Position numbers and translations under genes: made by a program. From Nocardioides panzhihuensis (GTDB taxonomy: Bacteria > Actinomycetota > Actinomycetes > Propionibacteriales > Nocardioidaceae), in NCBI RefSeq assembly GCF_013408335.1, contig NZ_JACBZR010000001.1, positions 1 through 64,000 of the forward strand: a stretch of 64,000 nt of DNA, written 5' to 3'. Every line of letters begins with the position of its first letter. The first letter of the stretch is position 1. This document shows positions 36,211-45,234 of this stretch, one piece after another. Below the pieces are notes generated by a model. It ran no database searches, was not told where the DNA came from, and saw only the letters and a program-made list of their open reading frames with translations.

Positions 36211-37587
36211 TCAGGCGACGGCCGTCTCCTTGGCGGGCTCGTCGTCGGCCAGCAGCCCGGCCGCCGACGCGGAGCGGTAGCGGTCGACGTCGAGGATGCC
36301 CTCGCGCTTGGCCACGATCGTCGGCACCAGCGCCTGGCCGGCGACGTTGACCGCGGTGCGGCCCATGTCGAGGATCGGGTCGATCGCGAGCAGCAGGCCG
36401 ACACCGGCCAGCGGCAGACCGAGGGTCGAGAGGGTGAGGGTCAGCATCACGACGGCACCGGTGAGACCGGCGGTCGCGGCCGAGCCGACGACCGAGACGA
36501 AGGCGATCAGCAGGTAGTCGGTGAGGCCCAGGTCGATCCCGAAGATCTGGGCGACGAAGATCGCCGAGATCGCCGGGTAGATCGACGCGCAGCCGTCCAT
36601 CTTCGTGGTCGAGCCCAGCGGGACCGCGAAGGAGGCGTACTCCTGCGGGACACCGAGGTTCTTGACGGTCACCTGCTCGGTCACCGGCATGGTGCCCACC
36701 GAGGAGCGCGAGACGAAGGCGAGCTGGATCGCCGGCCAGGCGCCGCGGAAGTACGCCAGCGGGTTCAGGCCGTTGACCCGCAGCAGCACGGGGTAGACGA
36801 CGAACAGGACCAGTGCCAGACCGACGTAGACGGCCACCGCGAACCAGGCCAGCGAGCTCAGCGAGTCCCAGCCGTAGGAGGCGACCGCGTTGCCGATCAG
36901 GCCGAGAGTGCCGATCGGGGCCAGCCGGATGATCCACCACAGCACCTTCTGCACGATGGCGAGGAAGGAGCGGTTGAAGGCGAGGAACGGCTCGGCCTTC
37001 TCGCCGGTCTTGAGCGCCGCGATCCCGATCGCGAGGGCCACCACGAGCACCTGGAGGACGTTGAAGCTCAGCGCCGTCTCCGCGATCGGGCTCCCACCGA
37101 CCTGCTCGATGCTGGTCGACGCGTCGAGTCCGAGGAAGTTGCCGGGGATCAGACCCTGGAGGAAGTCGAGCCACGACGCGGACGCCCCGGTCTCGGCCGC
37201 GTCAGAGGCGCTGACCGCGGTGTTGGTTCCGGGCCGGAAGAGCAGCCCCAGCCCGATGCCGATCACGACCGAGATCCCCGCCGTGATCGCAAACCACAGC
37301 AGCGTCTGGCCCGCGAGCCGGGCCGCGTTGCTGACCGTACGCAGGTTGGCGATCGAGGCGATGATGGCGGTGAAGATCAGCGGTACGACGACGGCCTTCA
37401 ACAGCGAGACGAACGAGTCGCCGATCGTGGACAGGGTCGTCGTCAGCCAGTTGGCCTCGTCGCCGGCTCCCGGGCCGATCGCTCGCGCGACCGCGCCGAG
37501 CGCGACGCCGAGGACGAGGCCCAGGATGATCTGGACCGAGAAGGACGGGAGCGGCAGTCGCCGTCGGGCGGTGGGGGTGGTGGACAC
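36211..37587 (-). CDS. Dicarboxylate/amino acid:cation symporter (DAACS family)
   Basis: A 458-residue transporter for C4-dicarboxylates or acidic amino acids with Na+ or H+. It has the multi-helix GltP/DctA fold, a STVGTMPVT-like serine hairpin (SRSSVGTMPVTEQV), PLGSTTKMDG (the NMDG-equivalent) and GAVVMLTLTL helix 8. The start is GTG 37587 with GGAG 8 nt upstream. Specificity cannot be given. Confidence 0.92.
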   Translation of the reverse strand: MSTTPTARRRLPLPSFSVQIILGLVLGVALGAVARAIGPGAGDEANWLTTTLSTIGDSFVSLLKAVVVPLIFTAIIASIANLRTVSNAARLAGQTLLWFAITAGISVVIGIGLGLLFRPGTNTAVSASDAAETGASASWLDFLQGLIPGNFLGLDASTSIEQVGGSPIAETALSFNVLQVLVVALAIGIAALKTGEKAEPFLAFNRSFLAIVQKVLWWIIRLAPIGTLGLIGNAVASYGWDSLSSLAWFAVAVYVGLALVLFVVYPVLLRVNGLNPLAYFRGAWPAIQLAFVSRSSVGTMPVTEQVTVKNLGVPQEYASFAVPLGSTTKMDGCASIYPAISAIFVAQIFGIDLGLTDYLLIAFVSVVGSAATAGLTGAVVMLTLTLSTLGLPLAGVGLLLAIDPILDMGRTAVNVAGQALVPTIVAKREGILDVDRYRSASAAGLLADDEPAKETAVA

Positions 37588-37700
37588 GAGGGCTTCTCCA
37601 GGGTTGACGCGGTTCGGGGCTCTGTTGGGCTCGAACGCCCTGACGAGTACGTGTCTTCCCCGGGGCCGTGCGGTGTGACCGGAGTCACCCCTCACCCCTG

Positions 37701-39197
37701 TCAGCGGAGGTCGCTGATGCCGGCTGTCACCGCCGCCTTCTCGATCGCGAGGATCCGGTCGGGCCACGAGTCAGGCTGGTCGGGCTGGTAGCACGGGTCG
37801 TTCTTGTCGCCGGTGCTCGGCGGGCACGGCCCGGCGAGCTCGGCGTAGCCGACCAGGACCAGCCGGGTCTCGTACTCGGCGACCAGCTCGGTCTCGAACC
37901 AGATGCTGTCGTTGCCGTCCGGCCCGGGATACGTCGCCTGAGATCGTGCCGCGCGCTTCGGCCCGGCATCGAGGTCGGCACTGACATCGATGGGCAGCGA
38001 GGTGACCTCCGGGTCGACCCCGAGCTTGTTGGCCGGGCAGACCTCCTGCCACTCCATGACCTCGTTGTATGCAGCCGCGGCGGCGTTCTCGTCGGGGAAC
38101 TCCATCACCGCCATGTGGACCTGGCCGACCATGGCGCTGTCGGTGTCCCAGCGGTAGTCGGAGGTCACCTTCGCCGAGGCGCCGAGCGAGGAGAGCCACT
38201 CCTTCTGGCAGGCGAGGGTCGGCACGTCGGAAGCCGGCGTGTACTGGTTCCAGCCGAGAGGGCTTTCGAAGCGGTCGAGTGCGGGGAGGGTGCTGCCGTC
38301 GATCAGGTTGACGGCGCTGAGACCGTCCGTCGCGGGCGATCCTGTCTCCGTCGGGTCGGCGGACGGATCGGCCGGCGGCCTGGCACCGACCATCCGATAG
38401 GCGGCGTTGACGGCCGAGGTCTGCAGGGTGGTCGGCGACACGTAGTCCTGCACGCCGCGCTTCCGCGACATCACCAGCACCCGGTCCTCGGCGGACACGA
38501 CAGCCGTCGCCACCTCCCAGCGAGCGTTCATCGCGGGGTCGTCAGGCAGGTAGGTGACGACGTCGACGCTCCCGTCCGAGATGACGCCGCCCTCGACCGG
38601 GAGGTAGCCGGCCTTCTCCGCTCCGTCCACGGCGGGGCACGAGGCGGCGGCGTCGGCCAGCTCGGTGCGTACCTTCTCGGCCTCGTCGGCAGAGCCGAAC
38701 TCGGCGACGACGGCGTTCAGCGTGCCTGCTGCGTCGGCCATCTCCTCCCCGGGCTTCGCGACGAAGTCACGGCGGAACGTCGCCTCCGCGCCGGAGTCGC
38801 TCAGCGACTCGGTGAGGCAGTCGTTGTAGGTGTCGGTGCCCTCGCCGTCGTAGGTCTGTTCCTGGACCCACGCCGGATAGGGGTCGTCGGCGACGAGGTC
38901 GCCCTCGGTCGGCAGGTTGTCCCGGCTGAGGTCGGAGGTAGAGGCAGACGCACTGGGTGCGGCCGCGCTGTCGCTCGGCGCGGGTGCGGGATCGATGCCC
39001 TTGTCGCCGACTCCGGTGGAGAGGAAGATGATCGGCCCGGCGACGACGGCAGCCACGGCCGCCGCGCCTGCGGTGACCACGGCGCGTTTCCGCCGACGGA
39101 TCTGATCACCCCGCCTCCGTGCCTCGGCTGCGGAGCTCATCGGCGCTCCGGGAGCGTCGGCGCGGAACTGGTCCAGGCGCGAGATCGGGTCACTCAT
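37701..39197 (-). CDS. Membrane sensor / putative anti-sigma partner, copy 1
   Basis: A 498-residue protein. A short cytosolic head (1-38, MSDPISRLDQ...GDQIRRR) is nearly identical to that of copy 2; one membrane helix follows (39-61), then an outer part with two tandem modules. Each module runs from one Cys to another about 60 residues later, with an Ala-rich AAAAY..VMEWQEVC-type ending (second module: CQKEWLSS...EVCPANK). This resembles the outer sensor domain of PknH-like kinases (inference). It begins 1 bp after the sigma gene stop, so the pair is cotranscribed and it is the natural candidate for an anti-sigma factor, although no zinc anti-sigma motif is present. Confidence 0.78.
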   Translation of the reverse strand: MSDPISRLDQFRADAPGAPMSSAAEARRRGDQIRRRKRAVVTAGAAAVAAVVAGPIIFLSTGVGDKGIDPAPAPSDSAAAPSASASTSDLSRDNLPTEGDLVADDPYPAWVQEQTYDGEGTDTYNDCLTESLSDSGAEATFRRDFVAKPGEEMADAAGTLNAVVAEFGSADEAEKVRTELADAAASCPAVDGAEKAGYLPVEGGVISDGSVDVVTYLPDDPAMNARWEVATAVVSAEDRVLVMSRKRGVQDYVSPTTLQTSAVNAAYRMVGARPPADPSADPTETGSPATDGLSAVNLIDGSTLPALDRFESPLGWNQYTPASDVPTLACQKEWLSSLGASAKVTSDYRWDTDSAMVGQVHMAVMEFPDENAAAAAYNEVMEWQEVCPANKLGVDPEVTSLPIDVSADLDAGPKRAARSQATYPGPDGNDSIWFETELVAEYETRLVLVGYAELAGPCPPSTGDKNDPCYQPDQPDSWPDRILAIEKAAVTAGISDLR

Positions 39198-39198
39198 C

Positions 39199-39702
39199 TC
39201 AGGCCTTCTTCCAGACGGCGCCGGAATCGTCCTCGGCGAGCAGCTCCGCGAGGGCGGCTCGCCCTCGAGCCAGGCGGGCTTTGATGGTGCCGGTGGGGGC
39301 GCCGACCTCGGCGGCCACCTGGTGGACCGGCAGGTCGGCGATGTGATGCAGGACGATGGCCTGGCGCTGGGCCTCCGGGAGCTTCTTCAAGGCCGCGACG
39401 AGGGCCACGTGGGACTCGTCGACCGCGGGCATCTCGGTGCGAGCGCCGACTGCTCTGTCGGTGGCCCGGCTGGCGTACTTCTTGCGGCGCCAGCGGCCGA
39501 CCGCGAGTCGGTAGGCGGTGGTGCGGATCCAGGCTTCGGGGTAGTCGACCGAGGACATCTTGCGTCGGTGCGCCCAGGCGCGGGCGAAGGCCTCTTGGAC
39601 GCACTCGGCGGCTTCGTCGAAGTCGCCGATCATGGCGTACAGCTGAGCACACAAGCGGCGGTACGACGCGTTGTACAGCGCGTCGAACTCGTCCTCGTCC
39701 AT
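39199..39702 (-). CDS. ECF sigma factor, copy 1
   Basis: A 167-residue ECF sigma factor. Region 2 (about 7-70) has YAMIGDFDEAAECVQEAFARAW and the AWIRTTAYRLA helix; region 4 (about 105-160) has LPEAQRQAIVLHHIADLPVHQVAAEV and TGTIKARLARGR. GGAGG lies 6 nt before ATG 39702. About 90% of residues match copy 2, and a 212-bp tract is identical at DNA level. Paired with the membrane sensor that starts 1 bp downstream. Confidence 0.92.
   Translation of the reverse strand: MDEDEFDALYNASYRRLCAQLYAMIGDFDEAAECVQEAFARAWAHRRKMSSVDYPEAWIRTTAYRLAVGRWRRKKYASRATDRAVGARTEMPAVDESHVALVAALKKLPEAQRQAIVLHHIADLPVHQVAAEVGAPTGTIKARLARGRAALAELLAEDDSGAVWKKA
39428..39639. repeat. 212-bp tract identical to 41573-41784
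   Basis: Reading both copies base by base, 39428-39639 and 41573-41784 have no differences, whereas sequence on both sides diverges at once. The tract lies inside the two sigma genes (regions 2 to 3). Confidence 0.9.
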
Positions 39703-39800
39703 CGTTCGCCTCCCCGACTGGCTTTCACCGACACCTGCCCGAGCGTCAGTGTCCGCGGTGACATGGATGAGCGTAAAGTTCAATTGCACCTGACTCGCCA

Positions 39801-41342
39801 TCAGGGCAGGTCCCGGACGACTCGGTCGACGGTGGCCTCGACGGTCTGCGCGACCCGGCTGTCCCACTCGGCGTAGTCCGAGGCCTCCTCCGGAGGGCAG
39901 ACCGTGGTCGGCGGACAGGGGCCACCGGCCTCGGCGTGAGTGACCAGCACCAGTCGGGTCCCGATCTGGGCGACGGTCTGGTGGTCGTACCAGGTGGAGT
40001 CGCAGGCCTCGCCGCCGCAGTCACCGGCGTACTCGGCGAGCGCTTGCGCGGCGCGGTCGACCGCGGGGGCCGTGTCGATCTCGACGGACTCGACCGTCCC
40101 GGCCCTGAAGAGCTTCGCGTCGTGCATCGATGCCGGGCAGTTGTCGAGCCAGCCGTAGACCATGTCGTACGCCCCGTCAGCGGCAGACTTGGTAGCGAAC
40201 TCCAGCACAGTCACGTTGACCTTTCCGATCTCGCTCGGGTTCTCGAGCCGGAACTCCCGACTGACCGACTCCGCAGCCTTCAACGAGGAGAGCCACGCGC
40301 CCTGGCAGTAGAGCGTCGGGGTCGACTGCGGAGCGATCTGCTGCCACGCCGCCGACGACTCACCCTCCATCGGCAGCCCCGGCAGCGACTCGGCCACGAC
40401 GAGATGGGCGTCGCTGAGGGTCGCCGCGGGCGCGGACGAGGATGCCGGCGAGGATGCCGCGCCCGACGCAGATGACGCAGGGGAGTCAGGCGGGGCAGGC
40501 GGCTCGGCGCCGACCATCCGGTGGGCGGCGTTGACCGCGGAGGTCTGCAGGGAGGTCTGAAGGAACTCGGACGAGACCTGCTCCTTCGCGCCACGCTGAC
40601 GCGTCAGCACCAGCACCCGGTCTTCGGTGACGACCACAGCCGTCGCGATCTCGGGGCGAGCGTTCGCTCCGGGAGCGTTGGAGACGTAGGTGACGACGTT
40701 GATGTCGCCGCGCGAGACGACGCCGCCCGCGACCGGTAGTGAACCGGCCGGAGTCGCGTCGAGCGGGGGACAGGAGGCGGCCGTCGCCGAGAGGTCGGCG
40801 CGGACGTCCTCGGCGGCCTCGGGAGACCGGAACTCGGCGACCACCGCGCTCATCATCCCGTAGTCGTCCACCCCGGCGTTCAGCGACGGACCGATCGCGA
40901 AGTCGCGGCGGAAGGTCGCATCGGCAGCTGACTCGCCCAACGTCTTGGTGAGACACGGGTTGTAGGCATCGCTGCCCTCCCCGTCATAGGTCTGGGTCTC
41001 ACCCCAGGAAGCCTCGAGAGGGGCGATCAGGTCCTCGGCGACCGGGAGGTTCGCACGGGTGATGGTGGACGGGCCTGCGGATCCGGACGGACCGGGCGTG
41101 ATGGTGCTCGGTGTCTCGCTCGGAGGCGGTGCCGGGTCCAAGGCGCGTTCGCCGACTCCGGCGGAGAGGAAGATGATCGGTCCGGCGACGATGGCGGCCA
41201 AGGCCGCGGCACCGGCGACGACGACCGCGCGACGGCGGCGTCGGATCTGATCCCCCCGTTGGCGTACCTCGGCTGCGGACTTCATCGGTGCTCCAGGGGT
41301 GTCGGCGCGGAACTGGTCCAGGCGCGAGATCGGGTCACTCAT
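39801..41342 (-). CDS. Membrane sensor / putative anti-sigma partner, copy 2
   Basis: A 513-residue paralogue of the protein at 37701-39197 with the same layout: cytosolic head (1-38), membrane helix (39-61), a Ser/Pro-rich spacer and two tandem Cys-to-Cys modules (second: CQGAWLSS...YGWLDNCPAS). The first 70 residues are almost the same as copy 1, whereas the outer modules have diverged strongly, as expected if each reads a different signal but contacts a similar sigma factor. It starts 1 bp after the stop of sigma copy 2. Confidence 0.78.
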   Translation of the reverse strand: MSDPISRLDQFRADTPGAPMKSAAEVRQRGDQIRRRRRAVVVAGAAALAAIVAGPIIFLSAGVGERALDPAPPPSETPSTITPGPSGSAGPSTITRANLPVAEDLIAPLEASWGETQTYDGEGSDAYNPCLTKTLGESAADATFRRDFAIGPSLNAGVDDYGMMSAVVAEFRSPEAAEDVRADLSATAASCPPLDATPAGSLPVAGGVVSRGDINVVTYVSNAPGANARPEIATAVVVTEDRVLVLTRQRGAKEQVSSEFLQTSLQTSAVNAAHRMVGAEPPAPPDSPASSASGAASSPASSSAPAATLSDAHLVVAESLPGLPMEGESSAAWQQIAPQSTPTLYCQGAWLSSLKAAESVSREFRLENPSEIGKVNVTVLEFATKSAADGAYDMVYGWLDNCPASMHDAKLFRAGTVESVEIDTAPAVDRAAQALAEYAGDCGGEACDSTWYDHQTVAQIGTRLVLVTHAEAGGPCPPTTVCPPEEASDYAEWDSRVAQTVEATVDRVVRDLP

Positions 41343-41343
41343 C

Positions 41344-41847
41344 TCAGGCCTCCTTCCAGACGGCGCCGGGTGTCTCTTCGGCGAGCAGCTCGGCCAGCGT
41401 GGCTCGTCCTCGGGCCAGGCGGGCTTTGATGGTGCCGGTGGGGGCGCCGACCTCGGTGGCCACCTGGTGGACCGGTAGATCGGCGATGTGATGCAGGACG
41501 ATGGCTTGGCGCTGGACTTCGGGGAGCTTCTTGAGCGCTTCGACCAGGGCGACATGGGTCTCGTCGACGGCAGGCATCTCGGTGCGAGCGCCGACTGCTC
41601 TGTCGGTGGCCCGGCTGGCGTACTTCTTGCGGCGCCAGCGGCCGACCGCGAGTCGGTAGGCGGTGGTGCGGATCCAGGCTTCGGGGTAGTCGACCGAGGA
41701 CATCTTGCGTCGGTGCGCCCAGGCGCGGGCGAAGGCCTCTTGGACGCACTCGGCGGCTTCGTCGAAGTCGCCGATCATGGCGTAGACCTGGGCGCACACG
41801 CGGCGGTAGGACGCGTTGTAGAACGCGTCGAACTCGTTCTCGTCCAT
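41344..41847 (-). CDS. ECF sigma factor, copy 2
   Basis: A 167-residue paralogue of the sigma factor at 39199-39702, with about 15 substitutions; the middle of the gene is identical. Regions 2 and 4 are both intact. The ATG has a GGAGGC sequence 5-9 nt upstream. The order sigma, sensor, sigma, sensor on one strand shows a tandem duplication of a two-gene unit. Confidence 0.92.
   Translation of the reverse strand: MDENEFDAFYNASYRRVCAQVYAMIGDFDEAAECVQEAFARAWAHRRKMSSVDYPEAWIRTTAYRLAVGRWRRKKYASRATDRAVGARTEMPAVDETHVALVEALKKLPEVQRQAIVLHHIADLPVHQVATEVGAPTGTIKARLARGRATLAELLAEETPGAVWKEA
41573..41784. repeat. 212-bp tract identical to 39428-39639
   Basis: The second copy of the identical block inside sigma copy 2; see the partner entry. 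Confidence 0.9.
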
Positions 41848-41972
41848 CGCTGCCTCCCAGACTGGCCGTGCCTGATCTGGCTCTACGCCAGTCCCACTGG
41901 GTCAGATGCGTGAAGGGCAGGTCCGGTTGCATCCGGAGGGAAAAGTCTCAGCCGAGACCGCTGTATCCGAGG

Positions 41973-43805
41973 TCAGAGGTAGTCGAGCCGGTAGGCGGCG
42001 CGCTTGGCGAGCGAGACGAAGTCGGACTTGCTGATGTCAGCGGCGCCGTCGGGCACGAAGCTCATCTGGGCGACGTTGGCGCCCCGCCGGATCGCGGCCA
42101 TCCGGTAGAAGACCGAGGAGTTCTCGAGCTCGACCCGGATGTCCCAGACCGTGATCGCGCCGTCCTTGATCGGCTCGGTCGCGAGCTGGGTGACGTGGCT
42201 GCCGAGCTGCTTGTCGCTGCACTTGCTCAGCCGGGTCTTGATCGCGACGTTGAACGCCTGCGCCTCCTTGGCGGAGCCGAACTTGCCGACGGTCTCGGTG
42301 AGCCCGAAGGTCGCGGCGAGCTTCTTCTTGGTCTCTGGGATCACGAAGTCGCGGGTCTGCGCCCCGGACATGCCCTTGACGTTGAACTCGGTGTTGTCGC
42401 AGCGGGTCTGAGCCGGGTTGGTCTTGGCCGGCTTCGCCTCGGTGCCCTGCCACGGGTCGCCGATGGTGCTGACCGGGGGAAGGTCGGTCTCGTTGATCAG
42501 CCCGGGCGCCGTGCCGGTGGCGAGCGGGACCAGGGTCTCCCGCGGTCGTTTGGTCTCCACGCACGCACCTGCGTCCGGCATCGAGCAGAGGTTGTGGACG
42601 GCGGTGCCGAGCATGGTCGAGGTCTTGGTTGCGGTCGCGCTGGACTTGCCGTCGACCTTCACGGTGACCGCGGCGGTGTGCCTACCGGTGCGGGCGACCC
42701 CGTAGGTCACGGCCCGGTTGTTCTCCCAGTCGCGGTAGGTGAAGAGGGTCGCCTCATCGCCGATGCCCTTGACCGACTCGGTGAACATCAGCTGGTAGCG
42801 GGGCTCGGCACACGCTGCGTACCACCCCTGCATCTTCTTGTACGCCGCAGCCGCAGCCTTCGCGTCGACGGATGACTCGATCGTGGTGCCGGCCGTGGTC
42901 GCCTTCGCCTTGGCGGCGAAGGTGCGCGCCAGGCTCGCCACGGGCCGCTTGTCGGCCGAGGGCTCGGCCTGGCAGGGGATGGTGAGGCCGGTGCCCTCGA
43001 GGTTGTCGGAGGAGATGTCGACGGCCCAGGAGCCGCCGTAGATCTTCGCCACGTTCTCCTCGGTCATCAGGTCTTTGGCGGTCAGCTTCTTGCCGGGGAT
43101 CTCGCTCGGTTCGACCTCGAACTCCTCGACGGCCGACTTCATCGAGAGGGTGTTGAGCCGGGGCGCGGTCTCGGCGTCCTGGGTGACGAAGAAGCCGGTG
43201 CCGACCAGGGCGGCGATGGCCGCGGCGGCGCCGATGGCGGTGTGCACCCGGCGGCGCACTGCTCCGGCGGTGGTGATCGCCGAGGTCTTCGGCCAGGGCT
43301 GCTCGGTGAGCACGTCGACGAGCGGGTCGAAGATGGACTGCAGATGCTCAGGGGCGATCCCGAGCTGGTCGCAGATGGCGGCGTTGGCGCCCTGCAGATC
43401 GGTCTCGGTGCGGCTGATCGGGGTGCTGACCTCGCGGGCCAGCTGGGCGAGGTCGACGCTGGTGAGATGGCCCAGCAGAAAGACCTTGCGGTCGTGGAGC
43501 GGCAGGCTGCGCAGCGCGGAGAGGGTGCTGCGGGCCTCCGGCGCAATCGTCTGGTCGCGGTGGAGCAGGGGCACCGAGTGGTTGCGGATCGCCTTGGACC
43601 ACGCGATCGGCCGGACCCAGTCCTCGCGCTCGAAGTCGTCCATCGGCTTCACCTTGCGCCAGTGGTGCCAGGTGATGACCATCGCGCCCCGCACAGCGGC
43701 CTTGGCAGCCTCCAGGTCCCCGGTCAGCGACCAGGTTTGGAGCAGGAGGCGTCCACGGACGTCCTGATAGAACGCCTCGAAGGTCTCGTGGTCTGCCGTG
43801 GTCAT
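41973..43805 (-). CDS. Membrane-tethered sigma-70-like protein with outer sensor domain
   Basis: A 610-residue single protein combining both parts of the neighbouring pairs. Residues 8-75 align with sigma region 2 (FEAFYQDVRGRL, WSLTGDLEAAKAAVRGAM, DWVRPIAWSKAIRN). Residues 93-148 align with region 4 (LSALRSLPLHDRKVFLLGHL, LAREVSTPISRTETDLQGA), though its recognition helix is poorly conserved. A membrane helix follows at 187-207, then an outer part with two Cys-to-Cys modules (C...AAAAAYKKMQGWYAAC and C...AFNVAIKTRLSKC) like those of the sensors at 37701 and 39801. The start is ATG 43805 or 43811; TAGAGT lies 11 nt before the latter. It may be a membrane-held transcription factor, or an anti-sigma mimic. 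Confidence 0.72.
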   Translation of the reverse strand: MTTADHETFEAFYQDVRGRLLLQTWSLTGDLEAAKAAVRGAMVITWHHWRKVKPMDDFEREDWVRPIAWSKAIRNHSVPLLHRDQTIAPEARSTLSALRSLPLHDRKVFLLGHLTSVDLAQLAREVSTPISRTETDLQGANAAICDQLGIAPEHLQSIFDPLVDVLTEQPWPKTSAITTAGAVRRRVHTAIGAAAAIAALVGTGFFVTQDAETAPRLNTLSMKSAVEEFEVEPSEIPGKKLTAKDLMTEENVAKIYGGSWAVDISSDNLEGTGLTIPCQAEPSADKRPVASLARTFAAKAKATTAGTTIESSVDAKAAAAAYKKMQGWYAACAEPRYQLMFTESVKGIGDEATLFTYRDWENNRAVTYGVARTGRHTAAVTVKVDGKSSATATKTSTMLGTAVHNLCSMPDAGACVETKRPRETLVPLATGTAPGLINETDLPPVSTIGDPWQGTEAKPAKTNPAQTRCDNTEFNVKGMSGAQTRDFVIPETKKKLAATFGLTETVGKFGSAKEAQAFNVAIKTRLSKCSDKQLGSHVTQLATEPIKDGAITVWDIRVELENSSVFYRMAAIRRGANVAQMSFVPDGAADISKSDFVSLAKRAAYRLDYL

Positions 43806-43961
43806 GCCCATGTCAGCGGTCAACTCTAGGTGATTCGGTCGAATGAACGGGAATACCCGCAGATGCACAGGCGGGTATCAACGGCTGTGACCAACCCGGG
43901 GACCGATTCTGGCGGCGCGTCGCCGAGATCGAGGCGGCGTGGGTTGGGAGGATGATGGACG

Positions 43962-45224
43962 ATGTCGTCTCTGCTGCCTCCACGCACCCCTGACCGCGGG
44001 CGAGTCGCGGACGATCTCCATGATCTCCGCCACCGCCGTCCGCTGGTCGCGGTCGCCCTGCTGGGCGGCATCGGCACGGCCACCGCCACGCTGGTGGTCT
44101 GCTTGGCGATCGGCATCCTCGGCTGGTTCATCAGCGACATGGGGGCCCACGGAGAGCCGTCGGATGCTCTGCGTGTCGCCGCGCTCGGGTGGCTGCTCGG
44201 CCACGGTTCGGGTGTCCTCGTCTCCGGGGTCGCGGTCACCCTCGTCCCGCTCGGGCTGACCCTCGTCCTCGCCTGGACGATGTGGCAGGCCGCGATCCGG
44301 GTCGGCGACTCGGTATCGCTGCACGGTCCCGACGCCAATGCTCTCGCCGACGGTGAACGCGACCTGACCGTCCCCGTCGTGGCCGGACTCTTCACGCTCG
44401 GCTACACGGCCACCGCGGTGACGACCGCGATCGTCGCCGGCACGCCGGAGACCGCGCCGAGCATCCTCGGCGTGTTCACGTGGTCGGTCGGGCTCTGCCT
44501 CGTCGTGGCCCTGCCCGCGATCTCGGTCGGCTCCGGCCGCGCGGCGTTGTGGATCACCCTGCTGCCGCGCGCGGCCGTCGACGTGCTGGTGATGGTCAGG
44601 TCGATCCTGGTCTGGTGGTTCGCGGTCAGCACTCTGCTCTTCTTCGCGGCCCTCTTCGCCGACTTCACCACCTCGATCAACGTCGTCTCCCAGCTCCACC
44701 TCGACGTCGGCGGGATCATCCTCTACTCCCTGCTCGCCGTCCTGGTGCTCCCCAACGCCGTGCTCTTCTCCAGCTCGTACGCCCTCGGGCCGGGGTTCTC
44801 GGTCGGTGTTGGAACGACCGTCACCCCGACCGCCGTGACCCTCGGCCCGCTGCCGATGTTCCCGATGCTCGCCGCACTGCCCGACAACGGAGCCCCGCCC
44901 GCCTGGGTCGCCGCCGTGATGGCACTCGGCCCGCTGACCGCCTTCGTCGCGGTCTGCCGCGCGCAGCGCCACCGGCCGACCCTGCGCTGGTCCGAGGGCG
45001 CGCTCCGCGGCGTCAGCGCCGGCGTCGTCGCCGGCCTTCTCCTCGCTGTCCTGTCCGGCATCGCGGGCGGCGCCGTCGGCCCCGGTCGGATGCTCGACGT
45101 CGGGCCGTACGCCGGGCAGGTGCTCGTGAACGCCATCGCCTTCTTCGGTCTCGCCGGTCTGCTCGCCGGGCTCACCATGACCTGGTGGCACCGGCGTTCT
45201 CTTCCCGCCGACGCATCGGCCTAG
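43962..45224 (+). CDS. DUF6350 family polytopic membrane protein
   Basis: A 420-residue protein with roughly ten membrane segments, of the DUF6350 type regularly found just before purN in actinobacteria. Its function is unknown. A purine-rich stretch (GGGAGGATGATGG) precedes ATG 43962. The stop TAG is also the first half of the purN -10 box. Confidence 0.82.
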   Translation: MSSLLPPRTPDRGRVADDLHDLRHRRPLVAVALLGGIGTATATLVVCLAIGILGWFISDMGAHGEPSDALRVAALGWLLGHGSGVLVSGVAVTLVPLGLTLVLAWTMWQAAIRVGDSVSLHGPDANALADGERDLTVPVVAGLFTLGYTATAVTTAIVAGTPETAPSILGVFTWSVGLCLVVALPAISVGSGRAALWITLLPRAAVDVLVMVRSILVWWFAVSTLLFFAALFADFTTSINVVSQLHLDVGGIILYSLLAVLVLPNAVLFSSSYALGPGFSVGVGTTVTPTAVTLGPLPMFPMLAALPDNGAPPAWVAAVMALGPLTAFVAVCRAQRHRPTLRWSEGALRGVSAGVVAGLLLAVLSGIAGGAVGPGRMLDVGPYAGQVLVNAIAFFGLAGLLAGLTMTWWHRRSLPADASA

Positions 45225-45227
45225 AGT
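45222..45227 (+). promoter_or_regulatory. purN -10 box overlapping the DUF6350 stop codon
   Basis: TAGAGT begins with the TAG stop of the upstream gene, and GTG 45235 follows 7 nt later. This predicts an independent leaderless purN transcript inside an otherwise operon-like arrangement. Confidence 0.55.
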
Positions 45228-45234
45228 TCGCAGC

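Noticed and set aside
39801..41555. Longer N-terminus for sensor copy 2 (start at 41555)
   Set aside because: The extra part is an out-of-frame reading of the sigma gene. MSDPISRLDQ at 41342 matches copy 1 exactly.
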